DNA of 64,000 bases from the NCBI RefSeq assembly GCF_029210385.1, contig NZ_JARGDQ010000007.1, forward strand, positions 62,001 to 126,000, written 5' to 3'. The DNA is from Desulfurivibrio dismutans (GTDB lineage Bacteria; Desulfobacterota; Desulfobulbia; Desulfobulbales; Desulfurivibrionaceae). A model generated the notes under the pieces. That model made no database searches. It worked only from the letters and a program-made list of their open reading frames with translations, and was not told the origin of the DNA. The position numbers were made by a program, and so were the translations under genes. This document shows, piece by piece, positions 1 to 9,138 of this stretch (position 1 is its first letter; each line of letters begins with the position of its first letter).

Positions 1-844
1 CATCACCCCGGGCCCGGGGAACTTCGCGGTTGTAGATCTCCTCGGCCTCGTTGATCAGCCGCTGCATATCCTGGTCGGCCTCGTTGACCTCGTTGAAGGC
101 AGGCTTGACCGGCTCCGGCGGGTTAACATCCTGCAACTGGACGGTGATGACCTGGATGCCGCTTTCATATCGGTTCAGAGTCTCCTGCAGCTCCCGGGCC
201 ATGGCGTCGGCCAGGACGGCCCGGCCGTCGAGCACCGCGTCGAAATCCATGTTGCCCACCAGACGGCGCAGGGTCATCTCGCTGACGTCCCGCACCGCCG
301 GGGAAATATCGCGGATCCGGAAGAGAAAGTGGTAGGGGTTGTCCACCCGGTACTGCACCACCCATTCCATGTCGATGACGTTACGGTCGCTGGTGAGCAT
401 CAGAGACTCCTGGGTGTAGCCCTGCTTCTGGTACTGGGTGCGGTCGGCCACCCGGCGGGTGCGGAAGCCGAACTGCTCTTTACGCACCGTTTCCATGTCC
501 ACCTTGTGCACCACGTCCACCAGGGGAATTTTGAAATTCAGACCGGGATGGGTGGTGGCGTAATAGGCCCCCAACCGCAGCACCACGCCCTGCTCACCGG
601 GGCGGATGGTGTAAAAGGATGAGGCCAGCAGCAGGCCCACCAGTACCACCCCGATGACCCCGGCGATCAGGCCGGGATTGACCCCCGGCCCCTGGCCGCC
701 GCCGGAGTCGCGATCACCGCCGCCCTGGCCACCGCCTCCTGAAAAAAAATTCTTAATTTTCTGCACCAAAGCCGCCAGCTGCTCTTCCGGCGACTGGCCG
801 CCCTTGCGCTGCCCCCAAGGGGGTTGCTGATTGTCCCATGACAT
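1..844 (-). CDS. hflK: HflK, FtsH protease modulator (3' end beyond window)
   Basis: This is the N-terminal ~281 residues of HflK, a membrane SPFH/prohibitin-domain protein that with HflC surrounds and modulates the FtsH protease. Visible are a Gly/Gln-rich cytoplasmic start (MSWDNQQPPWGQRKGG), one membrane helix at about residues 55-75, then the SPFH domain with the typical strings TIRPGEQGVVLRLG and HPGLNFKIP, and later VQLQDVNPPEPVKPAFNEV. The start ATG lies at 844 behind an AGAGGA ribosome site. The gene runs off the left edge, so the C-terminus is not visible; hflC would be expected next. Identity is confident from the linear motif order. Confidence 0.93.
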   Translation of the reverse strand, partial: MSWDNQQPPWGQRKGGQSPEEQLAALVQKIKNFFSGGGGQGGGDRDSGGGQGPGVNPGLIAGVIGVVLVGLLLASSFYTIRPGEQGVVLRLGAYYATTHPGLNFKIPLVDVVHKVDMETVRKEQFGFRTRRVADRTQYQKQGYTQESLMLTSDRNVIDMEWVVQYRVDNPYHFLFRIRDISPAVRDVSEMTLRRLVGNMDFDAVLDGRAVLADAMARELQETLNRYESGIQVITVQLQDVNPPEPVKPAFNEVNEADQDMQRLINEAEEIYNREVPRARGD

Positions 845-1063
845 AAAAGCCGTCCTCTGAAATACGGTTAACTTGTTTATCGAATCGGTATGATTTACCG
901 CAGTTGAGCAGTTTGCCTTATTTCGCCGCGTGGTTCAACCCTTATTTGTCCTTCCCCCGCCCCCGGACCAGCCGTCGCCCCAGGCTGGCCTTGACTTTTT
1001 GCCTGAAGCTCAGTAGAAAGCGACCACTCGACGCCCGCTGGCCGACGGTGGGCCGAGCACCAA

Positions 1064-1098
1064 ACAAAAAAAGCGTAACCCCGAAGGATTACGCTTTG
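1064..1098 (-). terminator. Rho-independent terminator of tRNA-Leu
   Basis: On the minus strand an 11-bp stem (AAGCGTAATCC / GGGTTACGCTT, allowing one G-U) closed by a TTCG loop is followed directly by a run of seven T. It begins about 11 bases after the tRNA 3' end. Confidence 0.9.
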
Positions 1099-1108
1099 AT
1101 CGTCTTAC

Positions 1109-1195
1109 TGGTGCCGAAGGGGAGACTCGAACTCCCACGGGGGAACCCCCACTAGACCCTGAACCTAGCGCGTCTACCAATTCCGCCACTTCGGC
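1109..1195 (-). tRNA. tRNA-Leu (anticodon CAG)
   Basis: An 87-nt class II tRNA with encoded CCA. The 5' acceptor strand GCCGAAG pairs with CTTCGGC before ACCA. The anticodon stem CTAGG/TCTAG closes the loop TTCAGGG, giving anticodon CAG (reads CUG). The long variable arm (stem TGGGGG/CCCCCGT region) and the T-loop GTTCGAGTC are present. CUG is a major Leu codon in a genome of this GC content. It stands alone between its own promoter and terminator. Confidence 0.97.
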
Positions 1196-1213
1196 AGCAC
1201 CTTTGAAGAGGCG

Positions 1214-1243
1214 ATAATATAGACTCCTTGGCTTTTTTGTCAA
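1214..1243 (-). promoter_or_regulatory. Sigma-70-type promoter of tRNA-Leu
   Basis: Minus-strand TTGACA (1243-1238), an 18-base spacer and TATTAT (1219-1214), ending 18 bases before the mature tRNA 5' end. The -35 is perfect and the -10 matches at five of six positions. Confidence 0.8.
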
Positions 1244-1348
1244 GATAAATCGGACAAGCCCGCAAAAAGCCGCCCACACCTTGGGACGCTTACGTAAAAT
1301 CAACGAGCTGCCAAACCAAAATGACACTCGCTACCCCCGGAAAACACC

Positions 1349-2329
1349 ATGACCATGAAAATTTACACCAGCCTGGACCAGATTACCGCCCCCTTCGCAC
1401 ACGCCTGCGCCACCATCGGCAACTTCGACGGAGTGCACATGGGCCACCAGCAGCTGTTCAATACGGTCAGCGACCTGGCCCGCCGCCACCGGGGTACCGG
1501 TGTTGCCATCACCTTCGAACCCCACCCCCTGCAAGTGGTGCGCCCTGAAATCGGCATCAAGCTGATCTCCACCTATGAGCAGAAAGTGGAACTGATTGCC
1601 ATGGCCGGCATCGACGCCCTGCTGGTAATCCCCTTTGACCGGGAGTTCGCCTCCATGGACGCCGAGCAGTTTGTCGATGATGTACTGATCAACACCCTGG
1701 GTGTCCGCGAACTGGTGGTGGGGTATGATTACGCCTTCGGCAAGGGCCGCCGGGGAGATGCCGATTTTCTCGAGACCTGCGGCAAAAAACGAGGGTTTAC
1801 GGTCCGGGTGATCCCTGCCTTCAAGGTGGACGGCATGGTGGTAAGCAGCAGCAAGGTGCGGGAGTTGGTGGCGGCTGGCCGCATGGAAGATGTTACCAAG
1901 CTGCTGGGGCGCTATTACCAGTTGCGCGGGGTGGTGCAGGTGGGCAAAAAGCGGGGCGGCAGCATCCTGGGGTTCCCCACCGCCAACCTCAGCCTCAACG
2001 AGCACGACCTCTGCCCCCGGCACGGGGTGTACGTCACCCAGGTGGTCTACGGCGGCAAATGTTACGGCGGAGTGCTCAACATCGGCTACAACCCCACCTT
2101 CGCCGACAGCAAGCTGGCGGCGGAAACCCATATCTTCGACTTCAACCAGGATATTTACGGCCAGCCCATCAAGATCAACCTGCTTAAGCACCTGCGGGGC
2201 GAGCGCAAATTCGCCGGCCCCGAAGAACTGGCCGCCCAGATCGCCCGGGACGTGGCGGCGGCCAAGGAGATGCTGGCCGCCGCCGAAGAGGAGTTCTGGC
2301 TCTATTGCGCGGAAAAATACAATAGTTAG
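1349..2329 (+). CDS. ribF: Bifunctional riboflavin kinase / FAD synthetase
   Basis: RibF phosphorylates riboflavin to FMN and adenylylates FMN to FAD in the cytoplasm. The 326-residue length is usual. The N-terminal nucleotidyltransferase domain has GNFDGVHMGH (about residues 24-33) and SSSKVREL near 170; the C-terminal riboflavin-kinase barrel shows GKKRGGSILGFPTANL near 198-213. ATGACCATG offers two starts six bases apart with only a weak ribosome site, so residue 1 or 3 could be the true start. It is followed at once by a long palindromic repeat and faces argJ convergently. Confidence 0.95.
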   Translation: MTMKIYTSLDQITAPFAHACATIGNFDGVHMGHQQLFNTVSDLARRHRGTGVAITFEPHPLQVVRPEIGIKLISTYEQKVELIAMAGIDALLVIPFDREFASMDAEQFVDDVLINTLGVRELVVGYDYAFGKGRRGDADFLETCGKKRGFTVRVIPAFKVDGMVVSSSKVRELVAAGRMEDVTKLLGRYYQLRGVVQVGKKRGGSILGFPTANLSLNEHDLCPRHGVYVTQVVYGGKCYGGVLNIGYNPTFADSKLAAETHIFDFNQDIYGQPIKINLLKHLRGERKFAGPEELAAQIARDVAAAKEMLAAAEEEFWLYCAEKYNS

Positions 2330-2330
2330 G

Positions 2331-2460
2331 GTAACGATCCAGCAGCACCCCCGAAAGCGGCGATCAGGTCGTTAAGTACCTGATCTACGCAACGCCGCCC
2401 TGCTTACCGCAATCTGGGGCACTGCTGAACAGTTACCTTGGTTGTGAGCTGGATAGTTAC
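2331..2460. repeat. Family 2 long palindrome, class I arms
   Basis: Fills the convergent gap between ribF and argJ. The left arm GTAACGATCCAGCAGCACC answers two rightward arms, GCTGAACAGTTAC and GCTGGATAGTTAC. The centre has the family's GTAC-like turn (AAGTACCTGATCTACG). Related copies lie at 16.1 and 25.1 kb. Confidence 0.8.
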
Positions 2461-2463
2461 CGA

Positions 2464-3681
2464 TCAGGTCCGGTAGTCGGCGTTGATTTTGACGTAATCC
2501 AAAGAAAAATCGCAGGTGAGATAATCGGCGTCGGCGCTGCCGGCCCGCAACTTGACGGTAACCGTGAACTCCGGGCGACGCAGCACTTCGGTGGCCGCCG
2601 CTTCCACTTCGGCCCCCAGACCGACGCCGTTTTCGACCATCACCACGTCATCAAAGGCGATGCTCACCACCTCGGGGTCAAATTCGGCCCCGGAGCGGCC
2701 AAGGGCGGCGATAATGCGACCCCAGTTGGCGTCTTCACCGAAAAATGCGGTTTTCACCAGGCTGGAGTTGGCAATGGTCCGGGCTGCGGCCCTGGCCTGG
2801 CCCTCATCTGCCGCTTGGGCCACCCGCACGGTCACCAGCTTGGTAGCCCCCTCCCCGTCACGGACGATCTGGCGGGCCAGATCCAGGCAAATCTCATCCA
2901 GTTGCTGCTGAAAAAGCAACTGTTCCTGCGAGCCGGGCACCAGCAGCGGTGCTCCGGCCTTGCCATTGGCCAGCAGCAGCACCGTGTCGTTGGTGCTGGT
3001 ATCACCGTCGATGGTGATCCGATTAAAAGAGGCGTCCACGCTCTGTTTTAGCATGGTACGCAGCAGCCCGTGATCGACGGCGGCATCGGTGAGAATGAAG
3101 CAGAGCATGGTGGCCATGTCCGGCATGATCATCCCCGCCCCTTTGGCCACCCCGGCCAGATAAACCTCGACCCCGCCGATTTTGCAGCTGCGGTCGGCAG
3201 TTTTAGGCACCGTATCGGTGGTCATCATGGCCCGGGCCACCGCCTCCAGGCCCGTTTCCGTGACCCCGGCTGCTTCAATGGAAACCGCATCTCCGGCCAG
3301 GGCGGCCTGCAATTTGGGAATACCGAGCCGGAAGCATTCAACATCCAGCGGCATGCCGATGACCCCGGTGGAGGCCGGCTGCACCAGCCCTTCCTCGATC
3401 CCAAAGGCATCGGCCACCATGGCCCCGCAGAGCCGGGCATTGAGCATGCCGCCGGCCCCGGTACAGGCGTTGGCGATCCCGGAGTTAACCAAAATGGCCT
3501 GGGCCCGACCGCCGGCCAACCGCTGACGGCCCAACACCACCGGAGCGGCCTGCACCCGGCTGGTGGTAAAGACCCCGGCAGCGGCGGCCGGCACCTCGCT
3601 GACGATCAGCCCCAGGTCCAGTCGATCTTTGCCCCGAATCCCGGACTTGACCGCCGATGCTTTAAAACCTCGCACCTTCAA
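2464..3681 (-). CDS. argJ: ArgJ, glutamate N-acetyltransferase / amino-acid acetyltransferase
   Basis: ArgJ moves the acetyl group from N-acetylornithine to glutamate in the cyclic arginine pathway; bifunctional forms also use acetyl-CoA. The 405-residue chain carries the self-cleavage site KGAGMIMPDMATML with the nucleophilic Thr at 191, which separates alpha and beta chains. The chosen start is TTG at 3681 (GAGGA nine bases upstream, inside the end of the chemoreceptor gene); GTG at 3675 is an alternative. Only two bases separate it from the upstream chemoreceptor stop codon, so the two are probably co-transcribed although functionally unrelated. A GNAT N-acetylglutamate synthase sits 4.6 kb away on the same strand. 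Confidence 0.95.
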   Translation of the reverse strand: MKVRGFKASAVKSGIRGKDRLDLGLIVSEVPAAAAGVFTTSRVQAAPVVLGRQRLAGGRAQAILVNSGIANACTGAGGMLNARLCGAMVADAFGIEEGLVQPASTGVIGMPLDVECFRLGIPKLQAALAGDAVSIEAAGVTETGLEAVARAMMTTDTVPKTADRSCKIGGVEVYLAGVAKGAGMIMPDMATMLCFILTDAAVDHGLLRTMLKQSVDASFNRITIDGDTSTNDTVLLLANGKAGAPLLVPGSQEQLLFQQQLDEICLDLARQIVRDGEGATKLVTVRVAQAADEGQARAAARTIANSSLVKTAFFGEDANWGRIIAALGRSGAEFDPEVVSIAFDDVVMVENGVGLGAEVEAAATEVLRRPEFTVTVKLRAGSADADYLTCDFSLDYVKINADYRT

Positions 3682-3683
3682 CG

Positions 3684-5354
3684 TTAAAAGTCCTCAAAAT
3701 CATCGTCGTCCAGCGGAAAAACCTCCTCGACATTCTTCTTCTCCGCCGACCGGCGGCGCTCACCACCGGCGGCCTTGCCACCTACCGCTGCCACCCCGGC
3801 TCCCATTCCGGCCGCCGCACCCTTACCGACTGGGCCGGGCAGAGCTTTGTGAACCGTAGCCGGCCGCTTCAGACCGCGATCACTATTCCTGGTCGACGGG
3901 CGCTTCAGGACGCCGGCCGCCCCTGGTTCGCCGTTAAAAATACTTTCGTCAATCCCGCCGATCACTGCGATCATCCGCCGCACCATGTTCCGCAGCACCG
4001 CCGACTGGGCGCTCAACTCTTCGGAAGCCGAGGCCGATTCCTCGGCGGTGGCGGCGTTGCGCTGAATCACCGTATCGATCTCACCGATGGCCGAACTAAC
4101 CTGCGCCACCGCCTTTGACTGCTCGGCGGACGACTCGGCAATCTCCTGGATAAGGGTGGAGATTTTGCCGATGGACTCGGTGGTGGTCTTGAAGCTGCCG
4201 CTGGTTTCATCGACCAGGGAAGATCCGCTTTGGATTTTTCCCACCGTGCCGTCAATCAGACTGGAGGTATTCTTGGCCGCCTCCGCCGCCCGCATAGCCA
4301 GGTTGCGCACCTCGTCGGCCACCACCGCAAAACCCGCCCCGGCCTCGCCGGCTCGGGCCGCTTCCACCGCCGCGTTCAAGGCCAGCAGGTTAGTCTGAAA
4401 GGCGATTTCGTCGATGGTCTGGACAATCTTCTGGGTCTCGGCACTGGCCTTGGAAATCTCCTGCATGGAGGTCACCAGACGGCGCATGGACCCCTCGGCA
4501 CTGCCGATCACATGGCCAGCCTCCGCCATGAGGTTGTTGGCCTGGCTGATATTATCGGCATCCCGCCGAGTCATGGCACTCACCTCCTCCAGGGAGGCGG
4601 AAATCTCCTCCACCGAGGCAGCCTGCTCGGTGGAGCCCTCCGCCAGACTCTGGCTGGAGGCGGAAACCTCGTTGGCGGCGGCGGCCACCTGGCTGGCCCC
4701 CTCGCCCATCTCCCGGCCGACATTACCCATGATGGAAGTCAGCCCACGATAGGTCAGAAGGCCGATGACACCGGCCAGCAGGGCTGCCAGCATCAGGGAG
4801 CCGGCAACCACCAGGGCCGTGTTGCGCATGGTGGCCCGGGCGGTTGCCTCCCGGCTGCTCACCGCCTCCCCGGTTTCGGTCCGGATGTCTCGAAGCACCC
4901 CCTGCACCCCCTGCAGGGCCGGCGCGCTTTGCCGGGCGTAAATACCGGCCGCTTGCCGGCGGTCGGCGGCCTGCTCGATGGCCACCGCCGATTCGTGCAA
5001 CTCCCGGTGAGGACGCTCGATTCTGGCCAGCAACGGCGCCAGACTGGGCACCAGCTGCTCCGCCTGCCGCCGGCCCTCACCATAATACCAGAGCCCGAAA
5101 CCGCAGCGGCGATAATCGGTTTCCACCTCCAGGCGGGTGGCCTGTTCGTCATCGATAAAGTCCCGCACCCGGGCGGCCCAAACCAGATGATCCACCTCCC
5201 GCTGGGCCAGTTCGCCATCCAACTGCAAACCGGTAACAATCTCACCGCTCTGCTGCTGCATGCTGCGCACCGCCAAACTGTTACCAAATCCGATCAGGAC
5301 CAGCAGCAAAACAATCAGCCCGAAGCCGCCAAGGATTTTTTGCACAATTGTCAT
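3684..5354 (-). CDS. Methyl-accepting chemotaxis protein with a CZB-like zinc-binding sensor region
   Basis: A chemoreceptor of 556 residues. A first membrane helix near residues 4-26 is followed by a periplasmic segment that looks like a CZB (chemoreceptor zinc-binding) domain: H56 (DHLVW), C84 in RRCGFGLWYYGEG, and H116/H120 in HRELHES. A second helix near 180-203 precedes the signalling domain, whose hairpin tip is EIAFQTNLLALNAAVEAARA. CZB ligands (His, Cys, His, His) bind zinc in known members; most of those are cytosolic, so the predicted periplasmic place is unusual. No HAMP is obvious. ATG at 5354 is preferred because GGAGAGGAG lies 11 bases before it, whereas the upstream GTG at 5366 directly abuts that site. 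The acidic C-terminal tail (DDDDFEDF) has no pentapeptide tether. Confidence 0.93.
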   Translation of the reverse strand: MTIVQKILGGFGLIVLLLVLIGFGNSLAVRSMQQQSGEIVTGLQLDGELAQREVDHLVWAARVRDFIDDEQATRLEVETDYRRCGFGLWYYGEGRRQAEQLVPSLAPLLARIERPHRELHESAVAIEQAADRRQAAGIYARQSAPALQGVQGVLRDIRTETGEAVSSREATARATMRNTALVVAGSLMLAALLAGVIGLLTYRGLTSIMGNVGREMGEGASQVAAAANEVSASSQSLAEGSTEQAASVEEISASLEEVSAMTRRDADNISQANNLMAEAGHVIGSAEGSMRRLVTSMQEISKASAETQKIVQTIDEIAFQTNLLALNAAVEAARAGEAGAGFAVVADEVRNLAMRAAEAAKNTSSLIDGTVGKIQSGSSLVDETSGSFKTTTESIGKISTLIQEIAESSAEQSKAVAQVSSAIGEIDTVIQRNAATAEESASASEELSAQSAVLRNMVRRMIAVIGGIDESIFNGEPGAAGVLKRPSTRNSDRGLKRPATVHKALPGPVGKGAAAGMGAGVAAVGGKAAGGERRRSAEKKNVEEVFPLDDDDFEDF

Positions 5355-5420
5355 ACTGTTTACCACTCCTCTCCACTTGGCATTTGCACCCTTGCCGGGC
5401 GGAACGGGACGGAATTAACA

Positions 5421-5580
5421 ATGATGATGTCGCAAAAAGTCCGTCCATGGACTTTTTGCTCCCCGGAAAGCGAAAACGCGGTTTCCGCTTTCCTTACAAA
5501 TCAATAGGTTACACAGCAAGCTATTGATTTGCGCGCCCATCCATGGGCGCGTTGATGACTTCTTGCGAAGTCATCAATAA
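5421..5580. repeat. Family 1 five-hairpin element, copy A
   Basis: Five consecutive hairpins: 5432-5459 (GCAAAAAGTCC / GGACTTTTTGC), 5465-5493 (GGAAAGCG / CGCTTTCC), 5497-5531 (CAAATCAATAG / CTATTGATTTG), 5532-5551 (CGCGCCCAT / ATGGGCGCG), 5552-5577 (TTGATGACTTC-ttgc-GAAGTCATCAA). It occupies most of the 377-base gap between the chemoreceptor and secA; I see no gene in the remainder. Copies B and C (18.0 and 36.7 kb) are in the opposite orientation. Confidence 0.9.
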
Positions 5581-5731
5581 TAAGTTTGTTCAGCCCAGTA
5601 ACCGACCAGCCGGCCAATCAATGTATTGATCAGGCTTTCTACCACAAGACCGAAACGGGAGCATCTTTTTTTTTAGACAACACCCTGATTTTTATAGAAA
5701 AAATACCACATTGTGACAATTATGGTAACTG

Positions 5732-8275
5732 CTATTGCCGACCACAGCAGCGTTTATGTTTTTTGCCGCTGCCGCAGGGGCAAGGCGCGTTGCGTCCCAC
5801 TTTGTCACCCTGCCGGGTGACCGGCTGGCGGGCCCGGGCTTCGCCGCCGCCCTCTCCCCGGCTCAGTTGCATGGGCTGCCTGCGGTTGCGCTGCTGGGCT
5901 TCAAGCTCTTCCACATCGTCGCTTCTCACCAGCCGCACCCGGAACAGGGTGCGCACCGTCTGCTCATCCATCCGAGCAATCATCTCCCTGAACATCTGGA
6001 ACCCTTCCCGCTTGTACTCGATCAGCGGGTTTTTCTGGCCGTAACCGCGCAGGCCGATGCCCTCCTTGAGATGATCCATGTTGAGCAGGTGCTCTTTCCA
6101 ATGGTTGTCCACCATCTGCAGCAGCAACAGCCGCTCAAGCTGGCGCATGTTGTCGACGCCGATCTCTGCTTCCCGCTCCTCATAACGCGATTTGACCAGG
6201 TCCAGCAGTCGCGATTCCAGCTCGGTGGCGTTCAGATCGCTTTTGGCCGCCTCGTCCCACTCCAGAGGAAAGAAAAAGAGATCCTGGCAACGCTCTTCAA
6301 GGGCCTGCCAGTCCCAGTCCGCCGAGGGGATGTTGGCGTCCCCGATATCGGCGGCCAGGGCCTGCACCTGCTCGGTGATCATATCCATGACCGCCTCCTT
6401 GAGGTCGGTGCTTTCCAGCAGCTCCCGGCGCTGACCGTAGATCACCTCCCGCTGCTTGTTCATGACATCGTCGTACTCCAGCAGGTGCTTACGGATCTCG
6501 AAGTTATGGCCCTCCACCTTGCGCTGAGCGTTTTCAATGGCCTTGCTGATCATGTTGTGTTCAATGGGCTCATCTTCCTCCATGCCCAGGCGATCCATGA
6601 TGCCGGAGATCCGGTCGGAGCCGAAGACCCGCAGCAGGTCGTCCTCCAGGGAGAGAAAAAAACGGGACGAACCGAGGTCACCCTGGCGCCCGGACCGGCC
6701 CCGCAGCTGGTTATCAATACGCCGGGACTCATGCCGGCTGGTACCCAGAATATGCAGCCCGCCCAACTCGGCCACCCCCTCCCCTAGCTTGATGTCGGTG
6801 CCACGGCCGGCCATGTTGGTGGCAATGGTCACCTTGCCTTTTTGCCCGGCGTCGGCGACGATCTCCGCTTCCTTGTCGTGCTGTTTGGCGTTGAGCACCG
6901 CGTGGGGAATTCTATCCTTCTTGAGCATCGCCGAAATCTTTTCCGACACATCAATGCTCACGGTACCCACCAGCACCGGCTGGCCGGCGGTATGCAGCTC
7001 CTTGATCTCCCGGACGATGGCCCGGTACTTGGCGGCCAGGGTTTTATAAATGGCATCCGGATAGTCTTCCCGGACCATGGGATGGTGGGTGGGGATCACC
7101 ATCACGTCCAAGTTGTAGATCTTCTTGAACTCGGCCGCCTCGGTATCGGCAGTCCCGGTCATGCCGGCGAGTTTTTCATACATCCGGAAATAGTTCTGAA
7201 AGGTCACCGAGGCCAGGGTCTGGTTCTCCCGTTCCACCTTCACCCCTTCCTTGGCCTCCAAAGCCTGATGCAGGCCGTCGCTGAAACGACGGCCGGTCAT
7301 GGCCCGGCCGGTGAACTCATCGACGATCACCACCTGGCCGTCGGTCACCAGGTAATCGACATCCCGCTTGAACAGCACGTGGGCCTTCAGTGCCTGGTTA
7401 AGATGGTGGAGCTGCTCAATGTTCCGCGGATCATAAAGGTTCTCCACCCCCAGCAACTCCTCGCCCAAGGCCACCCCTTCCTCGGTTAAGGCAACCGACT
7501 TGGCCTTTTCATCAATGGTGTAGTGCACCCCGGCCTGAAAACTGGGGATCAGGGTATCGACCTTGACATACAGATCGGTGGAAACATCGGCGGGGCCGGA
7601 GATGATCAGCGGTGTACGGGCCTCATCAATGAGGATGCTGTCCACCTCGTCGACAATGGCGAAGTTAGGGGCCCGCTGGCAGAAATCCTCCAGACTGAAC
7701 TTCATGTTGTCCCGCAGGTAATCGAAGCCGAACTCGTTGTTGGTCCCATAGGTCACATCGGCGGCATAGGCCTCCTTGCGGGCGGCGTCATCGACCCCGG
7801 GCACCACCACTCCGACGCTCAGTCCCAGGAAGTTGTACAGCCGCCCCATCCATTCGGCGTCCCGGCGGGCCAGGTAATCGTTGACCGTCACCACGTGCAC
7901 ACCGCGGCCGGTCAGAGCGTTGAGATAGACCGCCAGGGTGGCCACCAGAGTCTTGCCCTCGCCGGTCTTCATTTCGGCGATCCTACCCTGGTGCAGGACG
8001 ACACCGCCAATGAGCTGGACGTCGAAATGCCGCATCTGAAGCACCCGCCTGGATGCCTCGCGGACCACCGCGAAGGCCTCGGGCAGCAGATCATCAAGAG
8101 TGCCACCCTGGTTCAAGCGCTCCCGGAATTCAACGGTTTTGGCGGCCAGGGCGGTGTCGTCCAGGGCTTGCATTTCCGGTTCCAGGGTGTTGATCCGCTC
8201 CACCAAAGGTTGCATCACCTTCAGCATTCGTTCATTCTGGCTGCCGAACAGCTTTTTCAGTACTTTTGCCAACAT
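5732..8275 (-). CDS. secA: SecA, preprotein translocase ATPase
   Basis: SecA drives unfolded preproteins through SecYEG using ATP. The 847 residues match the family. Walker A is [12 protein letters not shown] and the DEAD-like box is [14 protein letters not shown], followed by the second motor domain with [10 protein letters not shown]. The extreme C-terminus keeps the zinc-binding SecB/lipid-contact motif [13 protein letters not shown]. The ATG at 8275 has GGAGA nine bases upstream. It is the last member of a run argS - small membrane protein - GNAT - secA. Confidence 0.98.
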   Translation of the reverse strand: MLAKVLKKLFGSQNERMLKVMQPLVERINTLEPEMQALDDTALAAKTVEFRERLNQGGTLDDLLPEAFAVVREASRRVLQMRHFDVQLIGGVVLHQGRIAEMKTGEGKTLVATLAVYLNALTGRGVHVVTVNDYLARRDAEWMGRLYNFLGLSVGVVVPGVDDAARKEAYAADVTYGTNNEFGFDYLRDNMKFSLEDFCQRAPNFAIVDEVDSILIDEARTPLIISGPADVSTDLYVKVDTLIPSFQAGVHYTIDEKAKSVALTEEGVALGEELLGVENLYDPRNIEQLHHLNQALKAHVLFKRDVDYLVTDGQVVIVDEFTGRAMTGRRFSDGLHQALEAKEGVKVERENQTLASVTFQNYFRMYEKLAGMTGTADTEAAEFKKIYNLDVMVIPTHHPMVREDYPDAIYKTLAAKYRAIVREIKELHTAGQPVLVGTVSIDVSEKISAMLKKDRIPHAVLNAKQHDKEAEIVADAGQKGKVTIATNMAGRGTDIKLGEGVAELGGLHILGTSRHESRRIDNQLRGRSGRQGDLGSSRFFLSLEDDLLRVFGSDRISGIMDRLGMEEDEPIEHNMISKAIENAQRKVEGHNFEIRKHLLEYDDVMNKQREVIYGQRRELLESTDLKEAVMDMITEQVQALAADIGDANIPSADWDWQALEERCQDLFFFPLEWDEAAKSDLNATELESRLLDLVKSRYEEREAEIGVDNMRQLERLLLLQMVDNHWKEHLLNMDHLKEGIGLRGYGQKNPLIEYKREGFQMFREMIARMDEQTVRTLFRVRLVRSDDVEELEAQQRNRRQPMQLSRGEGGGEARARQPVTRQGDKVGRNAPCPCGSGKKHKRCCGRQ

Positions 8276-8309
8276 CAGGTAATCTCCTTACGCAGAAGGC
8301 GCCGAAGGG

Positions 8310-8822
8310 TTAAGCCTCGGCCTCCCAGATTAGCGATTCTTCGTTGCAATCGGGGAACATCGGGCAATTGATGCAGTCGCTCCACACCTTGTGGGGCAAC
8401 TCGTTTTTATCAATCGGGCGAAATTTTATTTTTTTGAAAAACTCCGGCTGATAGGTCAGGGTAAAAACCCGGGTGATTCCGTAGTTACGGGCCTCCTCCA
8501 GGCAGGTCTGCACCAGGGCCCGGCCCACCCCCGCCTGCTGAAAGCTTTCCGCCACCGCCAGAGAGCGGATTTCGGCCAGGTTCTCCCAGCAGATATGCAG
8601 CGAGCAAACCCCCAGCACCTGCTGGTCGTTATCGGCGGCCACCGCCACCTTGAAATCCCGAAGATGATCGTAGAGGGAACTGAGCGAACGCCCCAGCAGA
8701 AGATTGCGGCCGGCAAAAAACTGCAGCAGGGCGTAAATGGCCCTCACATCATCCATCCGGGCCGAGCGCACCAAAAACGCAGGCGCCGGCCGACCGGGGG
8801 CTTTGGCTTGTGACGCGGTCAT
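8310..8822 (-). CDS. argA: GNAT N-acetyltransferase, probable short-form N-acetylglutamate synthase
   Basis: A 170-residue single-domain GNAT. The acetyl-CoA loop is AESFQQAGVGRALV (about residues 90-103). The C-terminus has PHKVWSDCINCPMFPDC, a cysteine cluster typical of the stand-alone ArgA-type enzymes of deltaproteobacteria, which lack the kinase-like domain of E. coli ArgA. It would supply N-acetylglutamate to arginine synthesis; argJ nearby fits. Assignment to glutamate as substrate is by family resemblance, not proven here. Its start codon lies one base past the stop of the small membrane protein. Confidence 0.8.
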   Translation of the reverse strand: MTASQAKAPGRPAPAFLVRSARMDDVRAIYALLQFFAGRNLLLGRSLSSLYDHLRDFKVAVAADNDQQVLGVCSLHICWENLAEIRSLAVAESFQQAGVGRALVQTCLEEARNYGITRVFTLTYQPEFFKKIKFRPIDKNELPHKVWSDCINCPMFPDCNEESLIWEAEA

Positions 8823-8823
8823 G

Positions 8824-9030
8824 TCAGTTCCCCTCCCTGGTTTGCACGGCGGTCAAGCCGGCGGCGGTCATCTCCGGCAACGGCGCCAGGATACTCTGGC
8901 CGGCCCACAGGCCCAGCAGAAACATCCACATAAAAATACAGAACACCACCACCGCCAGGCTGAACAGACCGCCCCAGCCCAGTTCCACCTTAACCACCGT
9001 CTTTTTTTTACCCCGTCGCGCCGCCGCCAT
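8824..9030 (-). CDS. Small single-pass membrane protein of unknown function
   Basis: 68 residues: a basic N-terminus (AAARRGKKKTVVKVELG), one strong membrane helix at about 20-46 (LFSLAVVVFCIFMWMFLLGLWAG), and a short polar tail. It lies between argS and the GNAT gene. In related bacteria this position after argS is often held by a SPOR-domain protein with a similar N-terminal anchor, so this may be a reduced form lacking the peptidoglycan-binding domain; that is inference. Codon use and the tight spacing downstream support a real gene. Confidence 0.6.
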   Translation of the reverse strand: MAAARRGKKKTVVKVELGWGGLFSLAVVVFCIFMWMFLLGLWAGQSILAPLPEMTAAGLTAVQTREGN

Positions 9031-9138
9031 CTTGATCGCTCTCCGGCCTGCCTGTCGGCAGTTGCCCGTTGTTGATTTAGTAAACGTGCAACAGCACGGC
9101 TGAACATTTACTCAAGGTTAGATCCATGGTCAACGGCA

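Noticed and set aside
845-1063. Gap between hflK and the tRNA terminator
   Set aside because: No convincing gene, promoter or repeat could be supported.
4230-5507. 425-codon plus-strand frame across the chemoreceptor into repeat copy A
   Set aside because: Antisense to a clear chemoreceptor; its end is merely the translated repeat.
5421-5580. Five-hairpin elements considered as integron attC sites
   Set aside because: No integron integrase or cassette arrangement, no GTTRRRY core at the expected ends, and copies occur in both orientations at scattered sites.
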